Source of the DNA: Toxonevra muliebris
Taxonomy: Eukaryota; Arthropoda; Insecta; Diptera; Pallopteridae
Direction of reading: 5' to 3'
Assembly (NCBI GenBank): GCA_963691655.1
Contig: OY829329.1
Span: 59,471,408 to 59,535,407, forward strand
DNA length: 64,000 bases
Below, in pieces: positions 1 to 11,611 of this stretch. The translations under genes and the position numbers were made by a program. The notes below the pieces were generated by a model. The model saw only the letters and a program-made list of their open reading frames with translations, had not been told where the DNA came from and did not search any database. How positions within the stretch are numbered: position 1 is the stretch's first letter; each line of letters begins with the position of its first letter.

Positions 1-2224
1 CATTTGGGTAAAAACTCAACCTTTTAGTATGGTTTAATTGAAAGACCTTTTAAATATATATAATTAAATACTTTTCATTATAAGGCCTTATATTTATATA
101 CCTGCATTCAGTGTTATATTCAAATGAACCAGTTTTCCTTCCCAAAAAAAAAAAATAAATAAATAAATAAATTATCACTTGCTTCACTGCATTTCTAATA
201 AATTGCGCAACCCTTACAAACTCATAGAAAAAGGTGTTAAAATGACAAACAAACCATAAAACTATGATAACCTGCTGTTAAATTATGCAACCATATAGAT
301 TAAATAATAATAATAAACACTTTCAAAAATATACATTCACTTACATATAAATTAAAAGGAAACAAAAAAGAATTCAATAAATTCACTAAATGTATTTAAA
401 AAAGAATAAACAGGTGTTAATGAACATTTGGTCACCTTAGTTGTTGGCGTGCATTTGTGACGCCAACAGAGCGAGTTCAGCGCGCAATGTGCGCTGATGT
501 GCGAGAGTTTATCAAGTTGTCATAGATTAAATGCAACAATTTATCTAAAAAAAAAAACAGAAGAAGAAGAGACAACATTGCATACCAAACAGCAGAAAAA
601 GTTAAGAGTTCTTTAACCGACTGCTTTAAATATTTGTAGGGGTGTGCTGTGTTGCTCACATGCAGGGGTATCTTTATTTCTTAAGGCCACAAATTTATAA
701 TATCCAATTAATTCACTGTGCTCGCAGTATGAATGATAAGACATAAGCTTACATATGCGCGTACAACTGATCAAAAACACAAAAAACCGAAAAAAAAAAA
801 TTAAAGAAAAAAATTTAAAAGGATGTAAGGATGTGCAATAGGGAAGAATGACATAATTTTATAATACCTCTACATACAAGTATATAATTAATTTGTATTT
901 TATATGCGTAAGCATTCCAAAGAAATGTAATCCCAGTGGAAGAGGACTTCAAGTGCTTCCTGAAGAAACACAAAAAGATAGTACGCCAACTTAAACCTTT
1001 CGGAGCGGCTGGTACATATGTGTAACAGAAAAAGTTAAAGTGGACATTGAAAGACACGATTGTGAGGTTTAGAGCTTAAGTGTACCATGCAGCGTTGCGA
1101 AAAGTGCCTTACCATACATTACCTGACTTAGTTGTCTGATTTATCTGTTGACAACGGAAAAAATCTGTCAGTTTGGTGAACTAAAAAGATCAAAAACAGA
1201 AAAAAAAAACATTCTTAATTCCAAATTGGCCAGTAGTTGTATGATGACTTCTAGATTGAAAAATTATTTCATGTTCGACAAAGAAACGAATAGGTAGATT
1301 AGCGAAAATCTTAAAATCCGTTCCGGATTTAAGACTGATACAGTATATACTGACTATGCTAAATCTGTCGTTTCTCCTTAAGCAGAAATAGCATACTAAA
1401 GCTTAAGCAAAGAACCACAGTATTCAGGCAATTTACTGTGGACCCATGCCCTGTAAATATAAATAAACTAGCTAACCCGGCAAACATCGTTCTGCCTTTT
1501 ATGCGAAAAAGCGCGAAAATTAAAAGAGAATGAAGTATTTGATATTTAAAATTGAACATTCGTAATGACAATTCAGGCTTCCATTAAATTTGGAAACAAA
1601 ATTCTAGATTTAAAAATATGACTCATTATTGACACAATTGACATTTTCAAAAGTTTTTAATTTGCAGAACTGTACATTAAAAACAAAGAATCATTATAAA
1701 TGGAAATCTCATATCAATATTGTTTTAATTAAATTTATGAAATGAAAGTTTACATTGCGTCTGGATGATCAGAAAATTAAATATTTTTATTGTATTATCA
1801 CCGATGTGAACTCAACGACATATACGAAAACAACTCAAGTCTGATAGCAAAGAACATAGTGGATATTTACAAAAAAAAAAAGACCGTTAGGCGCATCAGT
1901 GAGTGACCTTCGACAAAAACAATGCCACATCGGCTGATGATACCGTTTGAGTAAAATTATTAACCCAGTTGATGCTAAAGGGGTCATTCAGCAGTTAGAA
2001 AAGCATATCTGTAGTAAAAAGGAATAACTTTTAAGTGTTTTTTTTTGTTGAACAATTTTATTAGATTTCAGTTGAATTATAGAAACAATATTTTAGGAGG
2101 CTCTATATTCATATCAAAGATCATTCTTGAAACTATATCTAAAAATTATAATTATAAATTATATCCCAAAAATTATTTAAAAATTTGAACCAATTTGATA
2201 TTTATTATAAATATAGCTTTTGCT
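1..2224. other. Non-coding AT-rich stretch
   Basis: No gene is supported. It holds short A-runs, a perfect 7-bp-stem hairpin at about 443-466 (TTGGCGT...ACGCCAA) and nothing with recognisable protein motifs. Open frames here are short and low in complexity. Confidence 0.5.
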
Positions 2225-2259
2225 ACAGCGCCACCTAACGGATTTTAAGACCGCGAAGC

Positions 2260-2755
2260 AGGGCCTTAAGATAAAAAAGTAGTAAATGAATGGAAAAAGT
2301 AGTGGAAAATAGCAGTAAAAAGTGTAAGAAAATAGTAGTGGAAAAGATAGTAGGAAAAAGAATAGAAAATAATATTAAAAATGGTTGTAAAAAAGTAGCA
2401 AAAAAAGTAGTAGAAAAATAGTTAAACATAGTAGTACAAAAATAATAAAAATGGAGTAGAGAGAGAGGTAGAAATAATAGTAAAAACTAGTAGTAGAAAA
2501 AATTGTAAAAAAGTAGTAACAAAATAGTAGAAAGTAGTGGTGCAAAATAAAAAGAAATTGTAGAAAATATGTATTAAAAAGGTAGTATAAAAAAGTAGTA
2601 AAATAGTAGTAGAAAATATGAGTTGAAAAAATATTAGTATTAGTTAAAAAGTAGTAGAAAAAAGTAGTAGAAATATTAGTCGAATTAGTAGTAGAAATAG
2701 TAGTAGAATTAGTAGTAGAATTAGTAGTAGAAATCGTAGTAGAAAATAAAAGTGA
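2260..2755. repeat. TAG-rich degenerate simple repeat
   Basis: About 500 bp of variants of GTAGTAGAAAA, most regular at 2650-2745 where TAGTAGAA units run together. Frames across it on the - strand give Ser/Thr/Tyr/Phe-rich nonsense and should not be read as proteins. Confidence 0.8.
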
Positions 2756-3115
2756 GGCATGGTGCCACACCCACTAATCGTACCATAAATGCCTCCTTAG
2801 ATATCTCATAACGGGAATTCAGGTTATATGGAAGGTGCCACACCCCCTTTGTCAATCCCACCCATATTTTTGTTGTAGCATAGCATTGGCAATTCTCGTT
2901 ATTGTACCAAATTTCTGTACTGTACTTTAAATGGTTCTTGAGATATACCCAAAAACTATTAGGATTGTATTGGAGGTGCCACGCCCACTTTCCTAAAAGT
3001 CATTATGAATAGTTATGTTTCATTCTCCCGCCCAAGAAAATATATTCTGGAAATATGACTTCAATCGATCAAGTCATTCAGAAGTTACACGCTGACATAC
3101 ACACAAAACTCTACG
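2755..3115. repeat. Dispersed repeat with GGTGCCACxCCC motifs
   Basis: The words GGTGCCACACCC, GGTGCCACACCCCC and GGTGCCACGCCCAC recur at about 100-bp spacing between sentences such as 'caaatttctgtactgtac' and 'gatatacccaaaaac'. A similar style of repeat is at 62090-62400 (GTGTCACGCCTACTTCCCA). I infer a dispersed fly repeat; no coding content is seen. Confidence 0.4.
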
Positions 3116-3399
3116 ATTATATATATATATGTCGGGTCAACTCCCTGGCAACCGAGGTCTTCATCCATTGCTCCGTTCATTCGAATTTAATTTGTTGAAA
3201 CTACTAAAAATGCAGCGTGTCCCTGAGCGCACGCAAAATCACAACGTCTCCTCGACTATATTTCTCATAGGCAACTCCCCTTGTAATCTATACAATTCTT
3301 ATTGCTTACACGTTTCATGCCGTTTCCATAACGACGCTCCGGGCCACACTCGACAAAGTATCTAAATACTTTGTCTCGCTCTCAGTAGCAAGCAGGGAA

Positions 3400-4700
3400 C
3401 ATTTTGTCAATACATAAAATAGGCAACTTCGATCTCAATTAAAATATTACATCTTTATTCAAAAAAGGGTTAATATATAAACAAAGTAGATATCTACCGT
3501 ATACATTGCACCGACATATATATAAAGATTATTTTCACCAAGTACTTAGGTGAATCACACAAATTTTTCAACGACTTGCTCAGCTCAATTGAACGACCTT
3601 TTACCTAAGTTTTCTTTGGCAAGTTATAAAAAAAACTTGGGTGGATCAATTTTGTACAGGTTTTAGCCAATTTATACTCGTATGTAAAGTTTTTTCTGCT
3701 ATTGGTTCTGAATTTTCCTAAAGAGGGGTTTTAATTTTTTCAACTCTTAATTTTGTTTTTTTTTATCCATGGCATCAGTTATTACAATGTTTTAACTCCA
3801 ACCCCAACTGTTTGTTTCTAAAGGGATATTATGCCTAAGGCCCTAAGAAGTGTTGTTTCTCCGCTGGGATACGTGCAGCTCAAAAATATGTGTTTAATGC
3901 TCAAGAGCTTAGCATTTCCGCATATATTCGTTTTTTACTTCGTTATAAACAACTTTTATTATTATAAATTTTATTTTATTTTTAAATTACACCGCATAAA
4001 AGCGCATTACAATCGAATGTGTCATGTTTTTCAGTCAACAATGAATAATTTATCTTCTCAATTTTTTTTTTTTAAATTTTGCTACTTTTAAAATTTTCAT
4101 TTGAAAGTCCTGCGGGGTTTTAGTATTTTGTTTACACCCTGTTAGTAGAATGGGTAAATGATCTTGCAGAAGAAGATCCTTATCACATATTTCGCATTTA
4201 AGTATGTTTTTTTTTTTATTATTAGTTGGTTGGTTGCAGTTATATCAAAAACATGCTGCTTTTATTTCGCATGGTTTTAGGCTGTTAGCAGCATTTGAGT
4301 TTATTATTGATAAATATTAACGTTTTATTTGGTTGAAGTTTTGTACAGCTGCGAAATCATCAAATATTTCAAGCCTTATTAAAGAAATTAATGAATACGA
4401 ATATCACCCAGAAAAGGTACTAAAGTTTCGGGAACGAAGGGTGTTTAAGCTATTTTTTGTTTTTTGTTTTCTAAAAACAATTTTTTATTAAAAAGCTATT
4501 CTATACTTTTTTCAACAGGAAGAAAAAGAAGGAGAGAGAAGAGAAAGCTTAAGTCCTTCCAGTGAAACCACCAGCGCATATTGGTGTAAAATATAGAATC
4601 TACTGAAATAATGCAAAGATTTTGTGAAGCTGGAAGAAAGAAGATATTAAAGTTTGAAGAAAAAAATAACTGTACCAGAGATTATATAGGGACAAAACCA
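3400..4700. other. Non-coding AT-rich stretch
   Basis: T-tracts and short open frames only. No splice-supported exon or repeat family was recognised. Confidence 0.45.
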
Positions 4701-4727
4701 GTATAAAAAACTAAATTGTGTGTTAAC

Positions 4728-4898
4728 GAACACAAGGCAGAAGTGAAACTTCTTGTGAACTAAACGAAACACAAGCAAATAACAAGGAAATGAAATTTTT
4801 CAATCGCTAAATTTTTTACTTTATTGGCTTGTGTTTTTTAATTTTATTTGCTTGTGCTTCGTTTAGTTCACAAGAAGTTTCATTTCTGCCTTGTGTTC
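4728..4898. repeat. Inverted repeat with about 54-bp arms
   Basis: The left arm 4728-4782 (GAACACAAGGCAGAAGTGAA...) and right arm 4845-4898 are near-perfect reverse complements, separated by about 62 bp. A transcript would form a long hairpin. It is either a small foldback MITE or an inverted duplication. Confidence 0.8.
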
Positions 4899-5719
4899 CT
4901 TAATACATAAACAACATCTTTTTTTTTGGGATTAATGCTAGAACAAAAATTGCAACTCTGTACCGGTAATGTCGATGACAATTGTAGCAAACTCTTTTTG
5001 TGTGAAACATCTTCATGTAATTCCTGGGACATTCGCGCCATCTGCATGTGAAATGTATAACGTGTGTGTGTGTGTAATTAATATGTTATATTGAATTAAA
5101 ACCATTTATGAATCGTTTATTATATAGTTTGCTCGTGAATTCAGTTATTGATATTTAGCCCCTCATACACTTTGCTCGACAAAATTATGTCGCATTGCAA
5201 ACTTACGCACGACGTCACTTCCGCTTAGTTTTACTCTAGGACAAGAGAAAAGAAGTTTCACTTCAAAAATATTGTGAAGCTTTCCTCCGTCTATATTTTT
5301 AGTCATTTAACGATGTCTTGTTGACTAATGACTAATAATTTTAATTGTAACCATGACTAAAAATAATGATTACGATTTGATTTTTTTTTGCGATACGAAG
5401 TAGCAGTAGTTAGCAAGACACCAGGATGAGGGACCTCCCCACAACGAAATGAATTATTATTAGTTTTTTAACCTTGATTGAGATTTTGCATATTGATGAG
5501 TGTATGTCAAAACTAAGAATGAGCTTTGTATTAATTTTAAGTTGAATAAGTTTCACCAAAATCAGGAATACGAAATTTCATTTTTTGTTTCAGAAACCGC
5601 AAATGTTTCTTATCGTTAATTTTTCGAATTAATAAGTTAATATTTGATAAGTTTCAATTGAGTAACTAATAATTGAATGACTAATGATAAATTTATTTAT
5701 AGTGCAGACGATTTGGAAA

Positions 5720-6330
5720 TGAATTAAAAATGATTTGAGTTCGATTTGATTTGAAGTATTTAAAATCAAATTTAGAATATTTGAAAATTAGCTTAGAATA
5801 TTCTGAATATAAATTGATTTGAAATCAACTGAAATCAATTCGATATATTCTGAAATTAATTGGGCAAATTCTGAATTCTTTTCAAATATTGTAATCATTT
5901 TGAAATCAATCGATTTGAAATATTCCAAGTTGAATTTTTAATTCTTGGAAATTTATTTGCAATATTCGGAAAATACTGAAATCAATATTTAATTAAATTT
6001 GATTTAGAGAATTATTAACTAATTTTAAATATTTAGAAATCAATTTATGTCCAGAATTAATTTAGAATGATTTGGAATCCATTTGGAATATTCGGAAATT
6101 TATTTAAAAGATATGGAGACCAGTTTTTAATATTCTGAATGCGAATTGATTTAGAATATTTATAATTCAATTGCTGTGCAATCAATTAAGAATATTCTAA
6201 AATTAATTTTAAAATATTCGCAAATCTATTTACAATATTCAAAATCAATCATCAGTCATAAATCGTCAACTTTTTGAAATCAAAGAGGTATAATCAGAAA
6301 TCAATTTGAAATAAATTACTCGGGAAATCA
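5720..6330. repeat. Degenerate AT-rich short-period repeat field
   Basis: Variants of a roughly 20-bp phrase (GAATATTCTGAAATCAATTT) recur across 600 bp with heavy drift in both spacing and sequence. There is no coding content. Confidence 0.6.
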
Positions 6331-8890
6331 TTAAATACTGAAATGTAAGTCAAATATGCTGAATTTGATAAAAAAGCAATTGAGTTTTGTAAATTTATAA
6401 ACACAATCTACAACATCCTGTTATAATTCTTAATATTTCTGTTTTTATTTTCAATTTACAAACTCAATTGTTAAACTAGGCGCCTACGTCAAGATGACGT
6501 TAATGAATGAATTATTAAAAACAATATAAAAATATATTTAACCAGTTACGTAAATCTTACAAATATTAGAAATAGCTCTGCCTCCTAAGATATACTATAT
6601 TAAGTATATATATATATGTATGTATTTTCGTAATTAGGTATGTACAATCTTAATCACTATCGTATTCTGGGGGAGTGACAGTATAACGTCCTACCACTTC
6701 CCCTCCCTCTCCCTCTTCTGATGAAAAGCACATGTGATTTTATCGTTGGTCAAGAATCAAAAACAAACACTTTGAGTATGGAAAAACCCTCTCTGAGTCC
6801 GTCTAGTGTACTTATTCATATATACTTATATATATTCGTAGGTAGGTATATTCAAATATATTTTATTGATAAGAATTATTAAAAACAAAAAGAATATATT
6901 TCTTGTGACTCATAATTATAATCATACATGTGAATGAAAATTTAAAAAAAAGTCTTTAGATTAATATTTAATTATTATTTCACAGTATATTTAATTCATA
7001 GTGATTTCAATTTGTTTATTATACATACATACATATTAATGGATTTATAATTATACAGTGGCGGTGTAAGCATTCCATTTAATAAAACAGCTTCAGCTCT
7101 CGACAAACAATAATAATCTTCCAAATTATTCCAAGCAAATATGGATTGAACTCTAACAATCCACAGTAAAAAAATTTACTCGACTCAACGAAGATAGCGC
7201 TTTAGAAGTTCCTCATGTTTCCATCCTAATGTATAGCGCTGAGACGAGGACGATGGCGACCAATTATAATTTCATACATTTCTCAAATAAAGTTTGTAAA
7301 ATTTTGAATTTAAAAAAAATGTTTTGACTTGAATTTTACAATATTAATTTATGAAATATATGAAAATTATATAAAATTTAACTGTGTGAGCTCATTTTTC
7401 TAAGAATAAGAGCGTGAAGGGTGTTTCGATGTTCTAGGATCCCCTATGCTTTTTGATAAGCAAACTTTTTCTCAGAAACACTATAATACTTTTATCATTC
7501 CTTTTGCCTTTAGGCAATATTATTCTAAGCTGTACTTAAAAAATTCCCGAAATTTGGGGTATGGAGCTTAGATGAAAGATTCTTCTGTTTGCAAAAAATG
7601 TGTTTCTTTTTCTACTAAACAACTTTTCTCTAAACATCAAAAATGATAAGACATAAATTATAAATGTCCTAGTAAAGTCTTAATAAAGCCATTTTCATGA
7701 TTTCATGTATCGTTATCTCCTCAGCGACTCAAAACTATATGTCAAATCGCCAGTCCAATGGAAAAAACTCAATTTTGTGGTATAGTGTTATGAAAGGTTT
7801 TTGAAAGTATTCCAGAGAAAGAAATCCAGCTGCTTCGATGTCTGGCTCATTCTGAGAGAAAGGAAGAAAAACCAACTGTAAAGAATGTGCACATAGCAGA
7901 GGCAGTAAAGAAGCTCTATACTTGTGCTGGTTGTACTGCCAACTTGACACAATTTGACAATTAAGTAGCTATAATAATCAACAACTATAGTCCAGCTTTC
8001 ATACAACTGGATTTTTAGAATTGGTACTTGACCAATTTTAGACACTGTAGCACCACCAGTAGTACAAAATACGAATTCGCCACAATAAACGCCACCTCCT
8101 ACCCCTTCCGCAATATCTGGACCCGCTAGTGCATACATATATGTAATATATCTGTACATATGCATGTACACTAGAGCGGTCGGTTCCCATACAAAAAAAA
8201 AAAAAGAAGTAAAATTGCATCAAAAATCTGAGTAGCTATAACTTGTTTGTTTATGGATTTAATTGAACACTTCTTGGGCAAGAATTTAATGAATTGGTGA
8301 AAAATAAAAATGGGTAGAACTTTGAGTAACATACTTCAATACAATGTAATTAAGTCAGCAATCTGTTATCTGCAAAACTTATTTATTTCATTTTCTTGAG
8401 AAAAAAAAATGTATATGGGTTTTCCAAAATTATTACACTAGTCAACAGTACCATACTTTGCCCATAAGTAAAATTGCATTTAAAAGAGCAAAAAATACTT
8501 TGTTTAATATTTATTTCAAAAACTTTTTGTGATATTAGGAAAAATAAATGGATTATTGAAATTCCAAACATGTTCTATCAGTTGAAGGATTATTTTTCAA
8601 AATAAATCTATTGCATAGAGAGAAAAGATTTAGCAGACTTGTAAATATGTGAAATTTTCGAAGTTATTGAACTTTGAAAAATGGAAAAAATGATTATTTT
8701 CAAAGGTTTGCATTTAAAAATCATAGGTAAAACCTGGTCGTAGATAGTTGTTTTAGATAGTTTTGTGCCGCTTTCTGAGAGCTCTTTCGAAATATGGAAT
8801 AAAAATAAAAGTTTTAATTTTTAATATTGAGGAATATAAATTAATCTTAATTTTTATTCATTGAAGAATATAAATAAAAATCATCATAAT
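6331..8890. other. Non-coding stretch
   Basis: Contains short TA runs, a 127-codon open frame on the - strand (7788-8171) with no domain I can defend, and no clear repeat family. Confidence 0.4.
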
Positions 8891-8939
8891 TAATCTAAAA
8901 TTATGGATAGCCAAATTTGGAAGAAATTTATAAATTTTT

Positions 8940-9330
8940 TCCCCCCCAAATTAAAATATCACTAGTCGGTAATATCAAAAAAGACCCAAGCTACTCGTTG
9001 GTGTTTGTTCTGTTATTTCTATACACAGATAATTTATTAATGCTGAGGGATGCCGTTACTCATGTCTTTTCTCTTTCTCTTATTTATTATTTACACCCGC
9101 TTAAGCAATGATTTTTATAATTATGAATGCAATGCTTTGTTCAATGAGAGAATTTGAAAAAACTTCCGACGCTAATATTTTAGAATTGGCTTAACCGATT
9201 TCAAATTTAATAATTTTTGGCAAACCTACTCGTCAAGCTCCTTAAATTGTTACATAATACGATAGTGCACTTCTGGATCTTCTGCAATAAGGATGTAGTT
9301 ACACTAATAAATATAGGGATAATTATTATT
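8940..9330 (-). repeat. Dispersed repeat, reverse copy of 40050-40440
   Basis: The reverse complement of 40050-40440 matches here over several hundred bases: ACTAGTCGGTAA, GTTGGTGTT, GCCGTTACTCATG, CGCTTAAGCAATGATTTTTA, GAATGCAATGCTTTGTTCAA and CCGACGCTAATATTTT. No coding function is seen. Confidence 0.75.
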
Positions 9331-9596
9331 TATTGAAGCTCAGCTTGAAGAACATAATTTTTGTCACAGGAAAAAAAAAAAAACATTCATTCATTGCTGC
9401 AGTTTCGGCATTGTAGTTTCATGCCGTTTCGTATAGACCAGCACCATCGTTATGTTCCTCAAAAGCAATATTCTACTAAAAATGGGATTGCAATCTACCA
9501 AAAACTACTAAAAACAATAGTAAAAACTATGAGAAATTACTCAAAAACTAAAAATTATTGATTCATAAAAATTTTACAACAAATTTAAAATTCGCG

Positions 9597-10785
9597 TTAG
9601 AGTTGTGGGTGGGCTGGACTTAACCAAAGCACTCAGTCAACGAGGACCATTGTGCTATACCCAAAGATAGAACAAGTAGAAGAGAGTAGAGGGACAGGAA
9701 AGTTATGTGGGGATAAATGGGAAGAAGAAAGGTCTAATGGACATGGACATTATTCATACTCAAGACATCTCTACCAAACAGCCTTAATCTGATTCTTGCG
9801 AAAGCCGGACAGCTACAAAGATAGTGCTCCGTAGTATCGTTGTCTTCAAGACACGATTGGCAATGACGGTGATGACGCCCATGTTAGTCATATGCTGACC
9901 ACCTGTCTTATGCCCTATGATGACAACCACCAGTAATCTCAGGTCCTTTCTTCTCAGTTTGAGAAGAAATTCCGCTGATTTCCTGTTTCTCTATGGATAT
10001 TACCCACGAAATCGTTGATCCAATGCATGATCTCCCATCTCCCCAGAACTTACACCAAGAAAAGGTTCCGGACCCCATGGTGTAATTACAGAGGCTTCAT
10101 TACCTACTTTATAAGCTAGTTCAAGTCCCTGCAATAACACAGTGTCCTGGAACCCATATAAGGCATAACTTGTTGTGTTTTGTAACACTATTTAGTTTTG
10201 CCTTACACTCGCTGACCAATTTTGAGGAGCTGACAGGGTTAGCAAGGGCCTTCAGTGCAGCTTGACTATCACTGCAGATACCTATGCACTTCCCATGCCA
10301 CCACTTGGTCTCATCGTCCAAGTACTAACCGGGTCCAGTACTGTTTGAGGTTTTGGATCCGTCGATATAGAAGACAAAACGAAGACCCCGGAGTACGACC
10401 TCTGGACTTAACCATTGATCACGTTTCGGGATCTTCATATCTGACTTCATATCTTCTTCCGAAACGGATGCAAGACACATGACAAGACATTGTACTGACG
10501 ACTGGTGGCATATCATACTGTGCCCTACATGCGCCTCGACTTGCCAGACTCCATTTAACCGGAGTCTGTAGGCCGCTCTCATCGCTTCTTTACGGATTTG
10601 AAGATCAAGAGGAAGCAAGGCATTGAGGGCATCACCAGATGTAGTACACATTGCACCAGTGATACCTGGTCAGAGAGGATACTGTGGACTTAACCAAAGT
10701 TCGTCTCCACCATACTACAGAGGCATACGTGACAATAGGTCTCACAAGAGCAATGTAAAATCCGCGTAGAATTTAGTATATGGGG
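9597..10785 (-). mobile_element. Non-LTR retrotransposon 3' part with RNase H domain
   Basis: Reading the - strand from 10785 down: the end of a reverse transcriptase (FYIALVRPIVTYASVVWW), then the RNase H domain (FYIDGSK, SDSQAALKAL, LIWVPGH), then a GPEPFLGVS segment, and a zinc-knuckle-like C-terminus (CQSCLED-NDTTEHYLCSCPAFARIRLRLFG). Its frames are broken. RNase H places it near I/LOA/Outcast-type clades. The 5' end is missing, as is usual for such insertions. Confidence 0.82.
10121..10651 (-). pseudogene. RT-end / RNase H region of a non-LTR element, broken
   Basis: Two overlapping open stretches on the - strand cover the RT tail and start of RNase H (AMRAAYRLRLNGVW, then FVFYIDGSKTSNSTGPG) and the rest of RNase H (CIGICSDSQAALKALA, LCLIWVPGHC). 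A frameshift separates them near 10321. The catalytic DGS and DSQ residues are visible, but the protein cannot be made whole from this copy. Confidence 0.8.
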
Positions 10786-11005
10786 AATTTCGTCTCAAGT
10801 GAGCCCACTCTTAATATTGATCGTGCTTAAACTTCTATAAAATTTAGTTCTATTGCGTAGCAGTTACCACACGAGATCGGTAAAAAACTTTGCTGAGTTA
10901 GAAATGGTAGAATTTCGACATTTTGGGTAAATAGCACCCGTTTCGGATCCACGTAATAAATCACCTATTGCATTTAGAAAATTTTGTCGAATGCCAGTGA
11001 CTTAG
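10785..11005. repeat. Rearranged fragment of the hAT-type family seen at 57104
   Basis: The block 10895-11000 (ATGGTAGAATTTCGACATTTTGG, TTTCGGATCCACGTAATAAATCACCTATTGCATTT) matches 58155-58250 in the same orientation. The adjoining GGGGAATTTCGTCTCAAGTG is the reverse complement of 58470-58495. So pieces of the same repeat family are joined in opposite directions here, about 0.6 kb upstream of the TEP gene. Confidence 0.6.
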
Positions 11006-11548
11006 TTAACTTTTATTTTTGAATATAAACTTTAAATTTTATAATTTCAGTCCGTGTTATAAGGAAAAGACAGAAAAAACCTAAAGAATTAAAAATCAAA
11101 AAAATCGATGCTAACTTCAGATAAAAAAATGTTTTCACTGCATATTTTTATCTGCTGTGGTTATAAATTAAATTTTTACTAATAGAAATACCATTTACTG
11201 GGATTGACACGGTTACTGAGACATTCGCCTTGTTTCCAACTACATTTTTTTCTAACATTTGAATCACCCTGCCGGATTTTTAAGAGGATCTATTTGAATA
11301 TTAGCAACAAGCATTTATTATATTTTAAATAAGTTGAATTATGATTGAATTGAATTTTTTTGCATATGTACGAAATATCGTCGAGACTACTGTATATGTT
11401 ACTGCTTATCTCACATCAAATATAATATTTATATAAAATGCAAAATTCTTATGATTTAGTATTCTCAAAGTTGTTGTCGAATATGCAACAACTCAATTAG
11501 AAAAAAAAAAATTTTTAATTTAAAAAAAAAAAAATAAAATAAAATAAA
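11006..11548. other. TEP upstream region
   Basis: AT-rich, with the TATA-like site at 11432 and an A-rich leader before the ATG (repeated AAAAT units at 11531-11548). No upstream gene or clear immune-response (kappa-B) motif is seen in this interval itself. Confidence 0.4.
11432..11438 (+). promoter_or_regulatory. TATA-like box upstream of the TEP gene
   Basis: TATAAAA lies 111 bp before the ATG. A start site about 30 bp downstream would leave an untranslated leader of roughly 80 bp. In AT-rich DNA this motif is weak evidence on its own; the position makes it plausible. Confidence 0.4.
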
Positions 11549-11611
11549 ATGTTGCGTGCAGCATTCGTGGTATTTTTAATGCTACTATTCTATAAAAGTT
11601 CATGGGCGCAA
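11549..11611 (+). other. Signal peptide of the TEP protein
   Basis: The first 21 codons encode a short basic start (MLR), a hydrophobic core rich in V, F, L and M, and a small-residue end SSWA before Q22. This is a standard secretory signal. The chosen ATG follows an A-rich run and is the first in this reading frame after the TATA-like site. Confidence 0.85.

Noticed and set aside
2235..2770. Open frames of 64 and 131 codons on the - strand
   Set aside because: They run through a TAG-rich simple repeat and give Ser/Thr/Tyr/Phe-rich nonsense.
7788..8171. 127-codon open frame on the - strand
   Set aside because: No recognisable domain and no credible initiation context. A vague GGGVYCGE phrase resembles some RNase H starts but the rest does not follow.
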